This document shows, in pieces, positions 16,634 to 25,666 of a stretch of DNA of 64,000 nt (position 1 is its first letter; each line of letters begins with the position of its first letter). This DNA is from VXYL01 sp965199875 (lineage in GTDB: Bacteria; Pseudomonadota; Gammaproteobacteria; Pseudomonadales; Azotimanducaceae). The notes beneath the pieces are model-generated. The model did not search any database. It was not told where the DNA came from and was given only the letters and a program-made list of their open reading frames with translations. The stretch lies in the NCBI GenBank assembly GCA_965199875.1, contig OZ241346.1, positions 3,720,001 to 3,784,000 on the forward strand, in the 5' to 3' direction. A program made the translations under genes and the position numbers.

Positions 16634-19600
16634 GTGACCCTTCGGCAAACCACTCTGGATGTGCGCCCCGACGAGCGCGTGGGCGACGCCTTGGCTCGCA
16701 TTCGCCGGGACGCGACGAGCGAGGCGGAGAAGGGGCGGTGGTTCGAGCACCTGTTCATGGCCACCGTGCGCGACAACGCGGAGTTCGACGTGGCGGGGAT
16801 ATGGCCATGGCGGGAGTGGCCGGACCGCGAGAAGCTGACGGGGCTGGACGGCCGCGACCACGGCATCGACCTTGTTGCCGAACAGGTCGACGGCACCCGC
16901 GTCGCCGTCCAGTGCAAGTGCTACGCCGAGAACGCCGTCGTCGCCAAGCCCCACCTCGACAGCTTCTTGAGCGAGTCCGCGCGCCCGGCCTTCGGACTGC
17001 GCTGGATCGTCTCCACCTGCGCCTGGAACTCGGCCGCGGAGCGCGCCATAGCGGGCCGGGAGCCGCGGGTGGCCCGCATCGACTTCCTGGACTTCCAAGG
17101 CCACACGATCCGCGCGTTCCAACGGCCGGCGAAACAGCGCCAGCCGAAGCCGCTGCAGCAGAAGGCCATCGACGCCGCCTGCGACGGCCTCGCGGCGCAA
17201 GGGAACGACCGCGGCAAGCTGGTGATGGCGTGCGGCACGGGCAAGACGTTCACGGCGCTGCGGCTTGCCGAGCGGATCGTGCCCGACGACGGGCGGGTGC
17301 TGTTCGCGGCGCCCACCATCGCCCTGGTGTCGCAGGCCCGCCGCGAATGGCTGACGCACCGCGCCAGGGCGATGTCCGCGCTGGTCGTGTGTTCGGACGC
17401 CACCGCCGGCGGCAAAGGCGAACGTCACGAGATCGGCGCGGACGCGCTGGTGTGCGACGTACACTCCGAACCTGCCGAGATCGCCCGCCGACTGCGCGAG
17501 CGCTCTGGCGGCGTGAAGGCGATCTTCTGCACCTACCACTCGCTGCGCCGGGTGTGCGAGGCGCAAGCGCTCCACGATGCGCCGCGCTTCGATCTCGCCA
17601 TCGCCGACGAAGCGCATCGCACCACCGGCGTGGTGCGCGACGACATCGCTGGCAAGGTGGACTTCCAAGCGTTTCACGACAGCGCCCAGCTGCGCGCCGC
17701 CAAGCGCCTCTACATGACCGCCACGCAGCGCATCTATTCGGAGCGGTCCGTGCAGGCGACGCGCCGGGCGGCGGAAAGGAAGGGTCTCGCCTACGACATC
17801 GTGGACATGGCGGACGTTGACGTGTACGGCCCGCTGCTGCACCACGTGAAGTTCTCCGAAGCCGTCGCCGCCGGCGAGCTGGCCGACTATCGGGTGATCG
17901 TGCTCGGCATCCGCGAAAGCAGCCTGACGCCCGGCATCCGCGCCGCGCTGGCGGGAAGGAACGTGCCGAGCAAGGCGTCGGACACGGACCTGTGCCGGCT
18001 GCTCGGCACGATGCTGGCCCTGAACGGCGCGGTGGAAGGCCCGGACGGGCCGGGTTCGCTGCCGCGCAGCATCGCCTTCGCCTCCACCATCGCCCGCTCC
18101 AAGTGGTTCACCGCAACGATCAACGACAACCGCGCCCTTAAAGCACGCATCACGCGCACGCTCGCCGGGCGGGGCAAGCGCGCGGATCTGGAGTCGCGCC
18201 ACTTGGACGGCAACAGCACGGCGCTGCGCCGCAACCGCGAGCGGCGCTGGCTGAACGACGCGCCGAACCGGAACCAGGCGCGGATGATCTGCAACGTCAA
18301 GGTGTTCTCGGAGGGCGTGGACGTGCCGGCGCTGGACGCGGTGGCCTTCCTCGACCCGAAGCAGAGCCAGATCGACATCGTGCAGGCGGTGGGGCGCGTC
18401 ATGCGCAACGCCCCCGGCAAGCGCCTCGGCTACATCGTGGTGCCGGTGTTCGTGCCCGACGGCGAGGGCGACGTCGCCACGCTTCTCGAACAGCGCGGCG
18501 ACGACTACCGGCACGTCGGCGCGGTGCTGCGCGCCCTGCAATCCCACGACGAACGGCTGGCGGAATCGCCGGCGCGGTTCGTGGACGTGCTGATCGAGAC
18601 CGGCGATGCCAACGGCGACCGCGCGCCCGACCGCAAGGCGGAGGAAGTGCGCGACCGGGACGATCCGCCTCGCATCGAGGACCTCTTCACCTTCCAGGCG
18701 GTGGAGCCCGGCATCTTCGCCAAGCTGGTGGCGTCCTCGGGCCTGGGCAGGCCGGGCCAAGTCACGGCGGACGACATCGTGCGTTCGGTGCGGCTCGCGG
18801 CCAAGCGCATCGAGGAGGACGCGGCGCTGCTCGATTCGCTCCGCCAGGCACTGGACTTGGCCGGCGTGAAGGCCCGGGAGGTCTCCACCACCGCCGCCCT
18901 GCTGCTGTGCAACGCCTGCCTGCTGCACCGCCGCCTGCAGAAGGAGTCGTCCGCCTTGGAAGGGCTGCCGGACCTCACCGCCATCGGGCGTTCGCAGACG
19001 CCGGCGGAAGCGCTGGCCGAGGCCTGGGACGAGATTCTCGGCAAGGACTACGCGCCGGTGTTCCGCCCGGCGCTGGCCCTCATCGAGAACTCGCCGTCCT
19101 TCGAGAGCCTCAAGGCGCCGGCGCAGATCCTCGCGGAGTGCGCGGTGAACGTCTCGGACACCGAGGCCGAACTCGGCTACGACCACGCCGGGCCGCTGTA
19201 CCACAAGATCCTCGGCAGCGCCGAAAGCGACGGCGCCTTCTACACCAACAACATCTCGGCGCTGATGCTCGCCGGGCTGGCGCTGTCGCCCGACCTCGTG
19301 GACTGGGGCGACTGGCAGCAGGCGACGGCCTTGCGCATCCTCGACCCGGCCTGCGGCACCGGCACCCTGCTGATGGCGGCGCTGAAGACCATCAAGGAGC
19401 GCATGGCGGCGGCGAAGCCGATGACGCCGGAGCAGCTTCGCGCCGCCCACAAGGCGCTGGTGGAGCACTCCATCCGCGGCCTGGACATCAACTACCAGGC
19501 CACCCAGCTCGCCGCCTCGAACCTGACGCTGGGCGCGCCCACGGTGGACTACGAGGCCATGCACATCCACACCATGCGCCACGGCCCGCAGCCGGACGGT

Positions 19601-21184
19601 TCGGTGGCCCTCGGCAGCCTGGAACTGCTGCCGGAAGCGGTGGGGGGCGGCCGGCAGCTTGATCTGGTAGGGCACGTCAAGCAGGCGGCGGTTTCGACGC
19701 AGAACTCGCCAGCGGCCAAAGTGCCGGACATACGAGACGTGGACTTGGTGTTGATGAACCCGCCGTTCACGAACAAGGGAAAACGCAACACCAAGTATTC
19801 GGACGACGCGACAAAGCGCGTCCGCCAGCGCGAGGCCACGATCAAGGCGAGCGTGCAGGAGGGCGATCCCGGCGCCGCGGCGGTCATCGAGAGCAACAGC
19901 ATCAGCACCTACTTCACGCCCTTGGCGGAGGCGCTGGTTGGGAAGCAGCGCGGCACCCTCGCCAAAATCGTCCCCACCACGGCATTCGCCAGCACTTCGG
20001 GGCGGGCGGAGCGCCGTTTCCTGGCCTCTCGTTTCCACATCGACATGGTCGTGACCAGCCACGACCCCAAGCGGCCCAACTTCTCCGAGAACACGGACAT
20101 TCACGAGTCCTTGCTGATCTGCCGTCGGCGCGAATGGTTGTCCCGTCCGACCACGGCCTTCGTCGCCTTGAACCGGATGCCGAGGTCGCCAGAAGAAGTG
20201 GCCGAATGGGTGGATGCGGCGATCCAGCGTCTGCCGCACCCCTGCCACCAAATCCACATATGGCCGCCGGAGCGCATCAATGCCGGAGACTGGTCGCCGG
20301 CGCTCTACTACGACGGCTTCTTGGCCGCGCACAACGACGAACTCGAAACGATGGATGAACTCTCTCCGGCCAGCGATTTGATCGTCACGCCGGTGATTGA
20401 TCCCGGCCCGGTCTCCGGGGCAGTACACAACCCGCTCAAGACACCGCCATCGGAGAATGGAAACGGCTATCCCGTCGTCTGGCGGCATCAGGCCGATCGC
20501 CGCCGAACCATGCGCGGCGAGGTCGAGTTCCATGTGGTGCCGAAGCCCGGCAGGCGCGGCTACGTCGAGTCCCGCATCCTGCCGAAGACAAGCTGCCTGC
20601 TGGTGACGTTGGCGGCATCCACGACCACGATACGAACCACGGCGCAGATCCTCCCCGAACCCTGTTTTGGATCGGCTTGGACCGCGTTCCGACCAAACAA
20701 CCGGATTGCCCGCCCCGACGAGGCCATGCAGGCTTGGTGCGCTTATCTGAACTCGACGCTGGGCGTGTTGTCCTACCTGCACCGGCGCGCCCGCAAACTC
20801 ACCTACGGTCGCTACCGACCAGCGCAACTGCACACGATCCCGCTCCCCGACCCCGCGAAGTGCGACCTCGCGCCCTTGGCGGATGCCTTCCGTGAACTTC
20901 AGGACGCCGAGTTGCTGCCGTGGCCGAAGATGAACGAGTGCCCCGTGCGCGCCAAGCTCGACGCCGCGGCAACAGCGTGTCTCGACATCGACATTGATTC
21001 GATCGCTTGGACGCGCCGCCTGATCGCCGCCGAACCAACGGTCTCCAACCGGTCGGCCTACACCGGGCGCAACGAGAGCGCGGTGATCGACTTCTTCTTT
21101 TGCGACCTCGATGAAGGCGTGAGTCTCGCTCGCGACCGATTTTCGCCCCGAGAATTGGAACGGCTCACGGACTTCGAGCCGTGA
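16634..21184 (+). CDS. Type ISP restriction-modification enzyme (LlaGI/LlaBIII-like)
   Basis: A 1516-residue single-chain restriction-modification protein. In order: an Mrr-type nuclease with D79 and Q93-x-K95 (HGIDLVAEQ...VQCKC); an SF2 helicase with Walker A ACGTGKT near 199-206, DEAH near 325 and QAVGRVMR near 583; a helical coupler; an adenine-N6 methyltransferase with motif I DPACGTGT near 903 and motif IV NPPF near 1042; and a C-terminal target-recognition region. This order and the length match Type ISP enzymes such as LlaGI (about 1570 residues), in which one polypeptide methylates its site and, on unmodified DNA, translocates and cuts. It starts at GTG. All key motifs are intact. A scrambled partial copy lies just downstream. 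Confidence 0.88.
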   Translation: MTLRQTTLDVRPDERVGDALARIRRDATSEAEKGRWFEHLFMATVRDNAEFDVAGIWPWREWPDREKLTGLDGRDHGIDLVAEQVDGTRVAVQCKCYAENAVVAKPHLDSFLSESARPAFGLRWIVSTCAWNSAAERAIAGREPRVARIDFLDFQGHTIRAFQRPAKQRQPKPLQQKAIDAACDGLAAQGNDRGKLVMACGTGKTFTALRLAERIVPDDGRVLFAAPTIALVSQARREWLTHRARAMSALVVCSDATAGGKGERHEIGADALVCDVHSEPAEIARRLRERSGGVKAIFCTYHSLRRVCEAQALHDAPRFDLAIADEAHRTTGVVRDDIAGKVDFQAFHDSAQLRAAKRLYMTATQRIYSERSVQATRRAAERKGLAYDIVDMADVDVYGPLLHHVKFSEAVAAGELADYRVIVLGIRESSLTPGIRAALAGRNVPSKASDTDLCRLLGTMLALNGAVEGPDGPGSLPRSIAFASTIARSKWFTATINDNRALKARITRTLAGRGKRADLESRHLDGNSTALRRNRERRWLNDAPNRNQARMICNVKVFSEGVDVPALDAVAFLDPKQSQIDIVQAVGRVMRNAPGKRLGYIVVPVFVPDGEGDVATLLEQRGDDYRHVGAVLRALQSHDERLAESPARFVDVLIETGDANGDRAPDRKAEEVRDRDDPPRIEDLFTFQAVEPGIFAKLVASSGLGRPGQVTADDIVRSVRLAAKRIEEDAALLDSLRQALDLAGVKAREVSTTAALLLCNACLLHRRLQKESSALEGLPDLTAIGRSQTPAEALAEAWDEILGKDYAPVFRPALALIENSPSFESLKAPAQILAECAVNVSDTEAELGYDHAGPLYHKILGSAESDGAFYTNNISALMLAGLALSPDLVDWGDWQQATALRILDPACGTGTLLMAALKTIKERMAAAKPMTPEQLRAAHKALVEHSIRGLDINYQATQLAASNLTLGAPTVDYEAMHIHTMRHGPQPDGSVALGSLELLPEAVGGGRQLDLVGHVKQAAVSTQNSPAAKVPDIRDVDLVLMNPPFTNKGKRNTKYSDDATKRVRQREATIKASVQEGDPGAAAVIESNSISTYFTPLAEALVGKQRGTLAKIVPTTAFASTSGRAERRFLASRFHIDMVVTSHDPKRPNFSENTDIHESLLICRRREWLSRPTTAFVALNRMPRSPEEVAEWVDAAIQRLPHPCHQIHIWPPERINAGDWSPALYYDGFLAAHNDELETMDELSPASDLIVTPVIDPGPVSGAVHNPLKTPPSENGNGYPVVWRHQADRRRTMRGEVEFHVVPKPGRRGYVESRILPKTSCLLVTLAASTTTIRTTAQILPEPCFGSAWTAFRPNNRIARPDEAMQAWCAYLNSTLGVLSYLHRRARKLTYGRYRPAQLHTIPLPDPAKCDLAPLADAFRELQDAELLPWPKMNECPVRAKLDAAATACLDIDIDSIAWTRRLIAAEPTVSNRSAYTGRNESAVIDFFFCDLDEGVSLARDRFSPRELERLTDFEP

Positions 21185-21303
21185 GCACGCTCTTGGACAC
21201 CTGCGCCATCTCCGAACTGTACCGCGCCGAGCCGGAGCCAGCAGTCGAGTTGGCGATCGACGCGCTGGGAAAGGACGCCTACATCAGCGAGATGTCCATC
21301 GGC
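21181..21303 (+). pseudogene. N-terminal fragment of a VapC-like PIN gene
   Basis: Starting at a GTG that overlaps the Type ISP stop (GTGA), the first ~41 codons read STLLDTCAISELYRAEPEP... and AYISEMSIG, the N-terminal third of a VapC/PIN toxin: catalytic Asp in LLDTCAISEL and the ISEMSIGE-type strand. The frame then runs into DNA that matches the Type ISP gene and loses all PIN features. The toxin is therefore truncated and no antitoxin gene is next to it. Confidence 0.7.
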
Positions 21304-21305
21304 GC

Positions 21306-21455
21306 ATGGCCACCGTGCGCGACAACGCCGAGTTCGACGAGGCGCCTGGCCGTGGCGAGAGTGGCCGGATCGCGAGCGGCTGACGGGCGGCGGAAAGGAG
21401 AGTCTCGCCTACGACATCGTGGACATGTCGGACGTCGACGTCTACGGCCCGCTGC
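21306..21455 (+). pseudogene. Scrambled relic of the Type ISP gene
   Basis: Two pieces of the upstream gene are joined here. Positions 21306-21387 match 16757-16843 (MATVRDNAEFD region, with a small deletion) and 21388-21455 match about 17768-17837 (ERKGLAYDIVDMADVDVYGPL region, here with MSDVDVYGPL). The roughly 920 bases between them in the intact gene are missing; both parents share GGGCGG/CGGAAAGGA-like sequence at the joint. Many differences are third-position changes, so the donor was a homologous gene, not a fresh copy of this one. Confidence 0.75.
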
Positions 21456-21482
21456 GGCAAGCGCCTTTGTTAAGATGCGGCG

Positions 21483-23120
21483 ATGAAGCTCGTTGACGAA
21501 GTCAGTACCAACAAGCTGCGGGGCGGCTACTACACCGCTGCACCGCTGGTGGACTGGTGCGTCGACCGCGTGACCCAGCTCGCGCAGCTCGCGTCGCAGC
21601 CCGGCCCTCGGCGCTGGTTGGAGCCGGCCGCCGGCGATGGCGCGTTCATCCACGGTCTACGGCGCCTACACACGCGATGCGGTCTTGGCGATGCGCGTCT
21701 GGACGCCGTCGAGCTGGTCGCATCCGAAGCGGCGGCGTGCGAGACCGCATTGCGCGAGAGTGGCCTCTCGGGCGCGGTCGTCAACGACAGCTTCTTCGCG
21801 TGGGCACGCGGTCAAGACGCCCGCTTTGACGCACTGGTAGGCAATCCACCCTATGTGCGGTATCAGTTCGTGGGTGCTGACGACCGCAAGCGGGCAGAGC
21901 AACTAACTGCTGCGTTGGGCATAGACCTTCGTGGCGTCTCGAATCTATGGATACCGTTCGCCCTCGTCGGCCTTTCCCTGCTGCGCCCCGGCGGCACCTT
22001 CGCCTTGGTGCTGCCAAACGAGCTCTTCTGCACGATTTCCGCCGGCCAGTTTCGGTCCACGGTGATCCGCGACTTCACCAACTTGCGGATCGACTTGTTC
22101 CCGCGCGAGACATTCCCCAGCATCTTGCAGGATGTTGTCGTCGTGAGCGGCCTGCGGGACAAGCGCCAGGCTGCCGAGCGAACAGTGGCGTTCTGCGAAC
22201 ACCGCCCCTCGGGCGACGTACAGTGGCAGCACGCGATCGATGTGTCGCAGCAGTCCTGGCAGCGCTACTTGCTCTCTGCGGACGAGGCCAGTGCGTTCAA
22301 GAGGGCTTGTGCGCTGCCAGGAATAACGCAACTCGGAAGCGTTGCCCGCATTGAGGTGTCTATCGTCACTGGTGCCAATCCGTTCTTTACGATCGACGAA
22401 TCCACCGTTGAAGCGTTTTCATTGGCTCCTTGGGCCCGTCCACTGCTTGCTCGCACAGCGGATGCGCCGGGGATCGTGTTCGGTCTCGACGACCATGCAA
22501 GGGCCCGAGAACGTGGCAGCAGGGCATGGCTCTTGGACTTTTCCGCCGAGCGCCCGGAGCCCGGCCGCCATCGGCGCGCTCGAATCTATCTTGCCGGCGG
22601 CGAGGCGAAGGGACTAGACCAACGGTACAAGTGCCGAATTCGGTCTCCGTGGTACCGCGTGCCACAGATCAGACGCGGACGATTGATGATGCCGAAACGA
22701 GCGCATCACCACCATCGGCTGCTGCTCAACCGCGCCGGCGTGTTCACCACGGATACGGTCTACCGCGGACACATGCACGGTCTCTACGCCCCTCTCGAGG
22801 AAGACTTGGTGTCTGGATTCCAAAACACGTTGACGTTGCTCTCTGCCGAAGTCGAGGGTCGAACGTATGGCGGCGGAGTCTTGGAACTCGTGCCGTCGGA
22901 GATCGCCCGTCTGCGTGTGCCAGTCGTCTCGACCTCCTCCTTGCTTTCCGAGCTCGACACGTTGAGCCGATTGAACGGCGGTCAACGAGATGGAAAGGAA
23001 GCCGTAGTGGCCAGAACCGACGCGGAGCTCGGATCTCGCGTCACCGGGTACGCCGAGCTGCTTCCTACGCTACGCGAGGCGAGGAGACGGCTCGTCGGCC
23101 GGCGCATGGACATCCACTGA
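21483..23120 (+). CDS. Adenine-specific DNA methyltransferase (Eco57I/TaqI-like)
   Basis: A 545-residue N6-adenine methyltransferase. Motif I is EPAAGDGAF at 47-55 and motif IV is NPPY at 121-124 (VGNPPYVRYQF), followed by the FALVLPNELF strand and a C-terminal region with RYKCRIRSPWYRVP and a segment ending RLRVPVV, typical of TaqI-class target-recognition domains. KLRGGYYTAAPLVDWCVDRV at the N-terminus is the usual SAM-binding entry. A TAAGAT at 21470 may be part of its promoter; no clear ribosome site precedes the ATG. The PLD nuclease on the opposite strand ends 22 bases away, so the two probably form one restriction-modification pair. Confidence 0.88.
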   Translation: MKLVDEVSTNKLRGGYYTAAPLVDWCVDRVTQLAQLASQPGPRRWLEPAAGDGAFIHGLRRLHTRCGLGDARLDAVELVASEAAACETALRESGLSGAVVNDSFFAWARGQDARFDALVGNPPYVRYQFVGADDRKRAEQLTAALGIDLRGVSNLWIPFALVGLSLLRPGGTFALVLPNELFCTISAGQFRSTVIRDFTNLRIDLFPRETFPSILQDVVVVSGLRDKRQAAERTVAFCEHRPSGDVQWQHAIDVSQQSWQRYLLSADEASAFKRACALPGITQLGSVARIEVSIVTGANPFFTIDESTVEAFSLAPWARPLLARTADAPGIVFGLDDHARARERGSRAWLLDFSAERPEPGRHRRARIYLAGGEAKGLDQRYKCRIRSPWYRVPQIRRGRLMMPKRAHHHHRLLLNRAGVFTTDTVYRGHMHGLYAPLEEDLVSGFQNTLTLLSAEVEGRTYGGGVLELVPSEIARLRVPVVSTSSLLSELDTLSRLNGGQRDGKEAVVARTDAELGSRVTGYAELLPTLREARRRLVGRRMDIH

Positions 23121-23142
23121 TTTGGCGTTTGCCGGCCTGCCG

Positions 23143-24317
23143 TCAGCGGCCCTTCTTCGGCGCCCAGCCCGGTGCTGCGGGCTGTATGCGAAGCCAATAT
23201 TCGCCACGGTCATCGAGTTCGATGGTGATCCAACTGCCGGCCTGACCATGCTCGCGCAGCCACTTCCCCAACCTTGAGCCCCAAGACAAGACCGTAACGA
23301 CGTTGTGTTGTCCGGCCGCGCGATGCGGCGCGTGATCGACGAGCAGGCTCTGCCTGCGGAGTCGCTGATTCGGTACTTTGACATTGAATGGAATGTGGGC
23401 CTCCTCGCAATCCTTGCCGCGGCGAGAGACCGACACCCATGTCTGGGTGCCAAAGAGCTCCCGTCGGAACCAAGTGTTCTGGTCGATGTCGTGACCGGCC
23501 CTGGCCAACCGAAGCTTGCCTGTGGGATGCGTGCCGCTGGCAGTCTGCAGGGCGTCGGATGCAGACAGCTTCTTGCACCAACGCAAGACCGTTGCGCCGC
23601 GCCTTGCGCGACTGGATGCCTCGGCTTGCTCGCCTTCCCTTTCGGGCGCGTCGGCAGTTCCGAGCGGATTGATCCAACGCGGTCGCCTCGCACTTCGCCC
23701 TGCCGGCATTGACGAGCGGAACATGGCGCCGCTGCGTTGCTGCGTCTCGCGATCGACGAGGATTCCTTCCGCCAGAAGGGTCCGAGCATCTTCTGCTCCT
23801 TGAACTCTGAAGACACCCGGCGTGGATGTGGAGTGCCACCAATCGGTGGCTTGGGCGACATGCTGCAGAACACGGTCCGCCTGGGCGTCGCCGGACTCGA
23901 CCTCGACCCATGCCTCGACATTGGTGCCCAAGGCTGCAACTGTGAGATTGGCGGAGCCAACCATCGCCGCCATCGAGCGGTCCGATCGAACAACATGGAA
24001 AATCTTGGGATGGTAGAGCGCGTTGCGCAATGCGACGACGGTCAAGTGGCTGCTCGCCCGCCCGTCCATGACAGCGAGAACCGACTCGACGTCCTCGATT
24101 GTCAACGGGTCGGTCAGGTTGGAGCCGAGCACGAAGCTCAAGGTGCGGTCTTCGCTTGCCAGCCGCCTCAAGACGCCCTCGTACTTCGCCAAAGCGGCGT
24201 ACCTGAAGAACCCAGACTGCACCCGGACGCCCGGATGCCTTCAACGACATGGCTGTCGAACCACTCGCCGGGGCAGTCCGTAGCGGCCCCGGTGGCGCTA
24301 TCTCGGTAGCGCAGCAT
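23143..24317 (-). pseudogene. NgoFVII/BfiI-like PLD restriction endonuclease, frameshifted
   Basis: The N-terminal ~32 codons, from ATG 24317 (MLRYRDS... EWFDSHVVEGIRASG), are in one frame; the rest, from about 24222 (QSGFFRYAALAKYEGVLRRL), is in another. Together they read as one protein of about 390 residues. The nuclease core is H71-x-K73 then GSAN (YHPKIFHV...MVGSANLT, counted in the downstream frame), the single HxK motif of dimeric PLD nucleases that cut DNA without metal. The C-terminal half (WCKKLSASDA, FRRELFGTQTW, WGSRLGKWLREH, WITIELDDRGEYWLRI) fits the B3-like DNA-binding domain of NgoFVII-type enzymes. One base is lost or gained near 24222. The downstream frame has its own GTG, so a shortened product is conceivable. 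Confidence 0.75.
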
Positions 24318-24670
24318 GAAGATCGCCACGACCAGATATAACGTACAAAAGTGTACGCCGAACAAATCGTCCTCGCAGGCCTTGTCCGTCGGCAGCGATC
24401 CGTGCCGCCTCGCTAGGTGGAGGCGCCGGTTTCCCGCAGCAGTTGTCTGCCCGTTCCGCAGCGCACAATCGCCAAGGCCACCTCCATCAAGCGCTGCGCC
24501 AAGCCGCGAACGTCCGCCTCAGCTCGCTCTCGCCGAGCAGACGTTCCCCAGCCCCCTCGCCACGTAAGCCGAACTGCGCCTCCGCCGGCCAGGTGTCGCG
24601 ATGTGGATTCGCCGCACCTCGGCGAAGGTATGATGTGCGGTGTGCCCTTCAGCAACTCTACGAGGTGGAC
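24318..24670. other. Intergenic region between PLD nuclease and LLM genes
   Basis: A divergent intergenic region of 353 bases. The part near the nuclease gene is AT-richer and holds the GTACA/TGTAC inverted repeat. The remainder is GC-rich. On the minus strand, bases 24413 to about 24560 could be read as a protein tail (RGLAQRLMEVALAIVRCGTG), perhaps a gene relic, but no start or family is apparent. TATGAT at 24629-24634 could be the -10 box of the LLM gene. Confidence 0.35.
24343..24356. promoter_or_regulatory. Inverted repeat GTACA-N4-TGTAC, site 1
   Basis: GTACA-AAAG-TGTAC, a perfect 5-base inverted repeat, lies 25 bases before the start of the PLD nuclease gene. The same element, with spacer TAAG, occurs upstream of the Uma2 nuclease gene. 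Its position fits an operator near a promoter. No regulator gene is known for it. Confidence 0.35.
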
Positions 24671-25660
24671 ATGCGCTTGGATCTGGCGTCGCCTGGCCGC
24701 ACGGTGGCAGAGAACGCGACGCTTGCGGAACGCGCGGAGCAGCGTGGCTGGGGCGGCTTCTGGGTGGCCGAGACGAACAGCTGGGATGCCGTGGGCCTTT
24801 GCGCGTCCGTGGCAGGCCGGTTGCGGACGGGCCGCGTCGGCACCGCCATCGTGCCGATGCAGACCCGGGATCCGCTGCTGCTGGCCATGGCCGCGGCGAC
24901 GCTGGACCAGGTCGCGCCCGGCGGCTTCGTGCTCGGGCTCGGCGTCAGCACGCCGATCATCATTCAGGACTGGCACGCCACCGCGTGGGGAAGCTCGCCC
25001 CTCGGCCTTGCCCGGGAGTGCGTCGGCTTGGCGCGGCGCTTCCTCGATGGCGAGCGCATTACCACCGAAACCGGCCGCTGGCGCTACCGTCGGGCGCAGC
25101 TGGCGCGTCCGCCAGAGCGTCGCGTGCCGATCTATCTGGCGGCGCTGAACGAACGCATGGTCGAGCTGGCCGGCGAAATCGCCGATGGCGTCATTCTGAA
25201 CTTCGTGACTGTCGGCGACGTAGCCCGTGCGCGAACGTCTCTGCAAGCTGGCGCCGAGCGTGCCGGCAGGTCGCTGGACGATTTCGAGATCATGGTGTTC
25301 TTCCGCGCCACTGTGGCGGACGACTACGGCGAAGTGAGGGACCGCTACCGCCAGGAACTGCTGACCTACATGATGGCGCCGGTGTATCAGCGCATGTTCG
25401 CCCAGGAAGGCCACGGCAATGCCTGCGCCGAAGTGCAGCGGCTGTGGCGCAGCCGCGAGCGCGCGCAGGCTTTGGCCGCGGTTCCGGACGCGTTGATCCA
25501 GGAGCGCACGCTGATCGGTTCGCCGGCGGACATCGACGCGCGTCTGGCGAGCTACGCGGCGGCGGGGGTGCGCTCGTCGATGGTGTTTCCGGTGGCGATT
25601 CCCGGGCGCGACTACGTTGAAGACTGCGCCCGCAGTCTGGACGCCATTCGCGGGCGGTAG
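24671..25660 (+). CDS. LLM-class flavin/F420-dependent oxidoreductase
   Basis: A 329-residue TIM-barrel oxidoreductase of the luciferase-like family. It starts MRLDLASPGRTVAENATLAERAEQRGWGGFWVAET, then RVGTAIVPMQTRDPLLLAMAAATLDQ and VLGLGVSTP, the cofactor-binding strands of F420-dependent members; FMN is the alternative. PIYLAALNERMVELAGEIADGVILN is the conserved late block. The frame extends upstream to 24443 but that part is not coding-like; the ATG at 24671 has GAGGTGG before it. The ankyrin gene starts six bases after its stop, so the two are likely co-transcribed. Substrate unknown. Confidence 0.85.
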   Translation: MRLDLASPGRTVAENATLAERAEQRGWGGFWVAETNSWDAVGLCASVAGRLRTGRVGTAIVPMQTRDPLLLAMAAATLDQVAPGGFVLGLGVSTPIIIQDWHATAWGSSPLGLARECVGLARRFLDGERITTETGRWRYRRAQLARPPERRVPIYLAALNERMVELAGEIADGVILNFVTVGDVARARTSLQAGAERAGRSLDDFEIMVFFRATVADDYGEVRDRYRQELLTYMMAPVYQRMFAQEGHGNACAEVQRLWRSRERAQALAAVPDALIQERTLIGSPADIDARLASYAAAGVRSSMVFPVAIPGRDYVEDCARSLDAIRGR

Positions 25661-25666
25661 GGAACC

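Noticed and set aside
16481..20833. A 1450-codon open frame on the minus strand opposite the Type ISP gene
   Set aside because: High GC leaves antisense frames open. The plus strand shows all helicase and methyltransferase motifs, and the minus frame shows none.
24413..24560. Minus-strand frame that reads like a protein tail
   Set aside because: No start, family or ribosome site; kept only as a remark under the intergenic entry.
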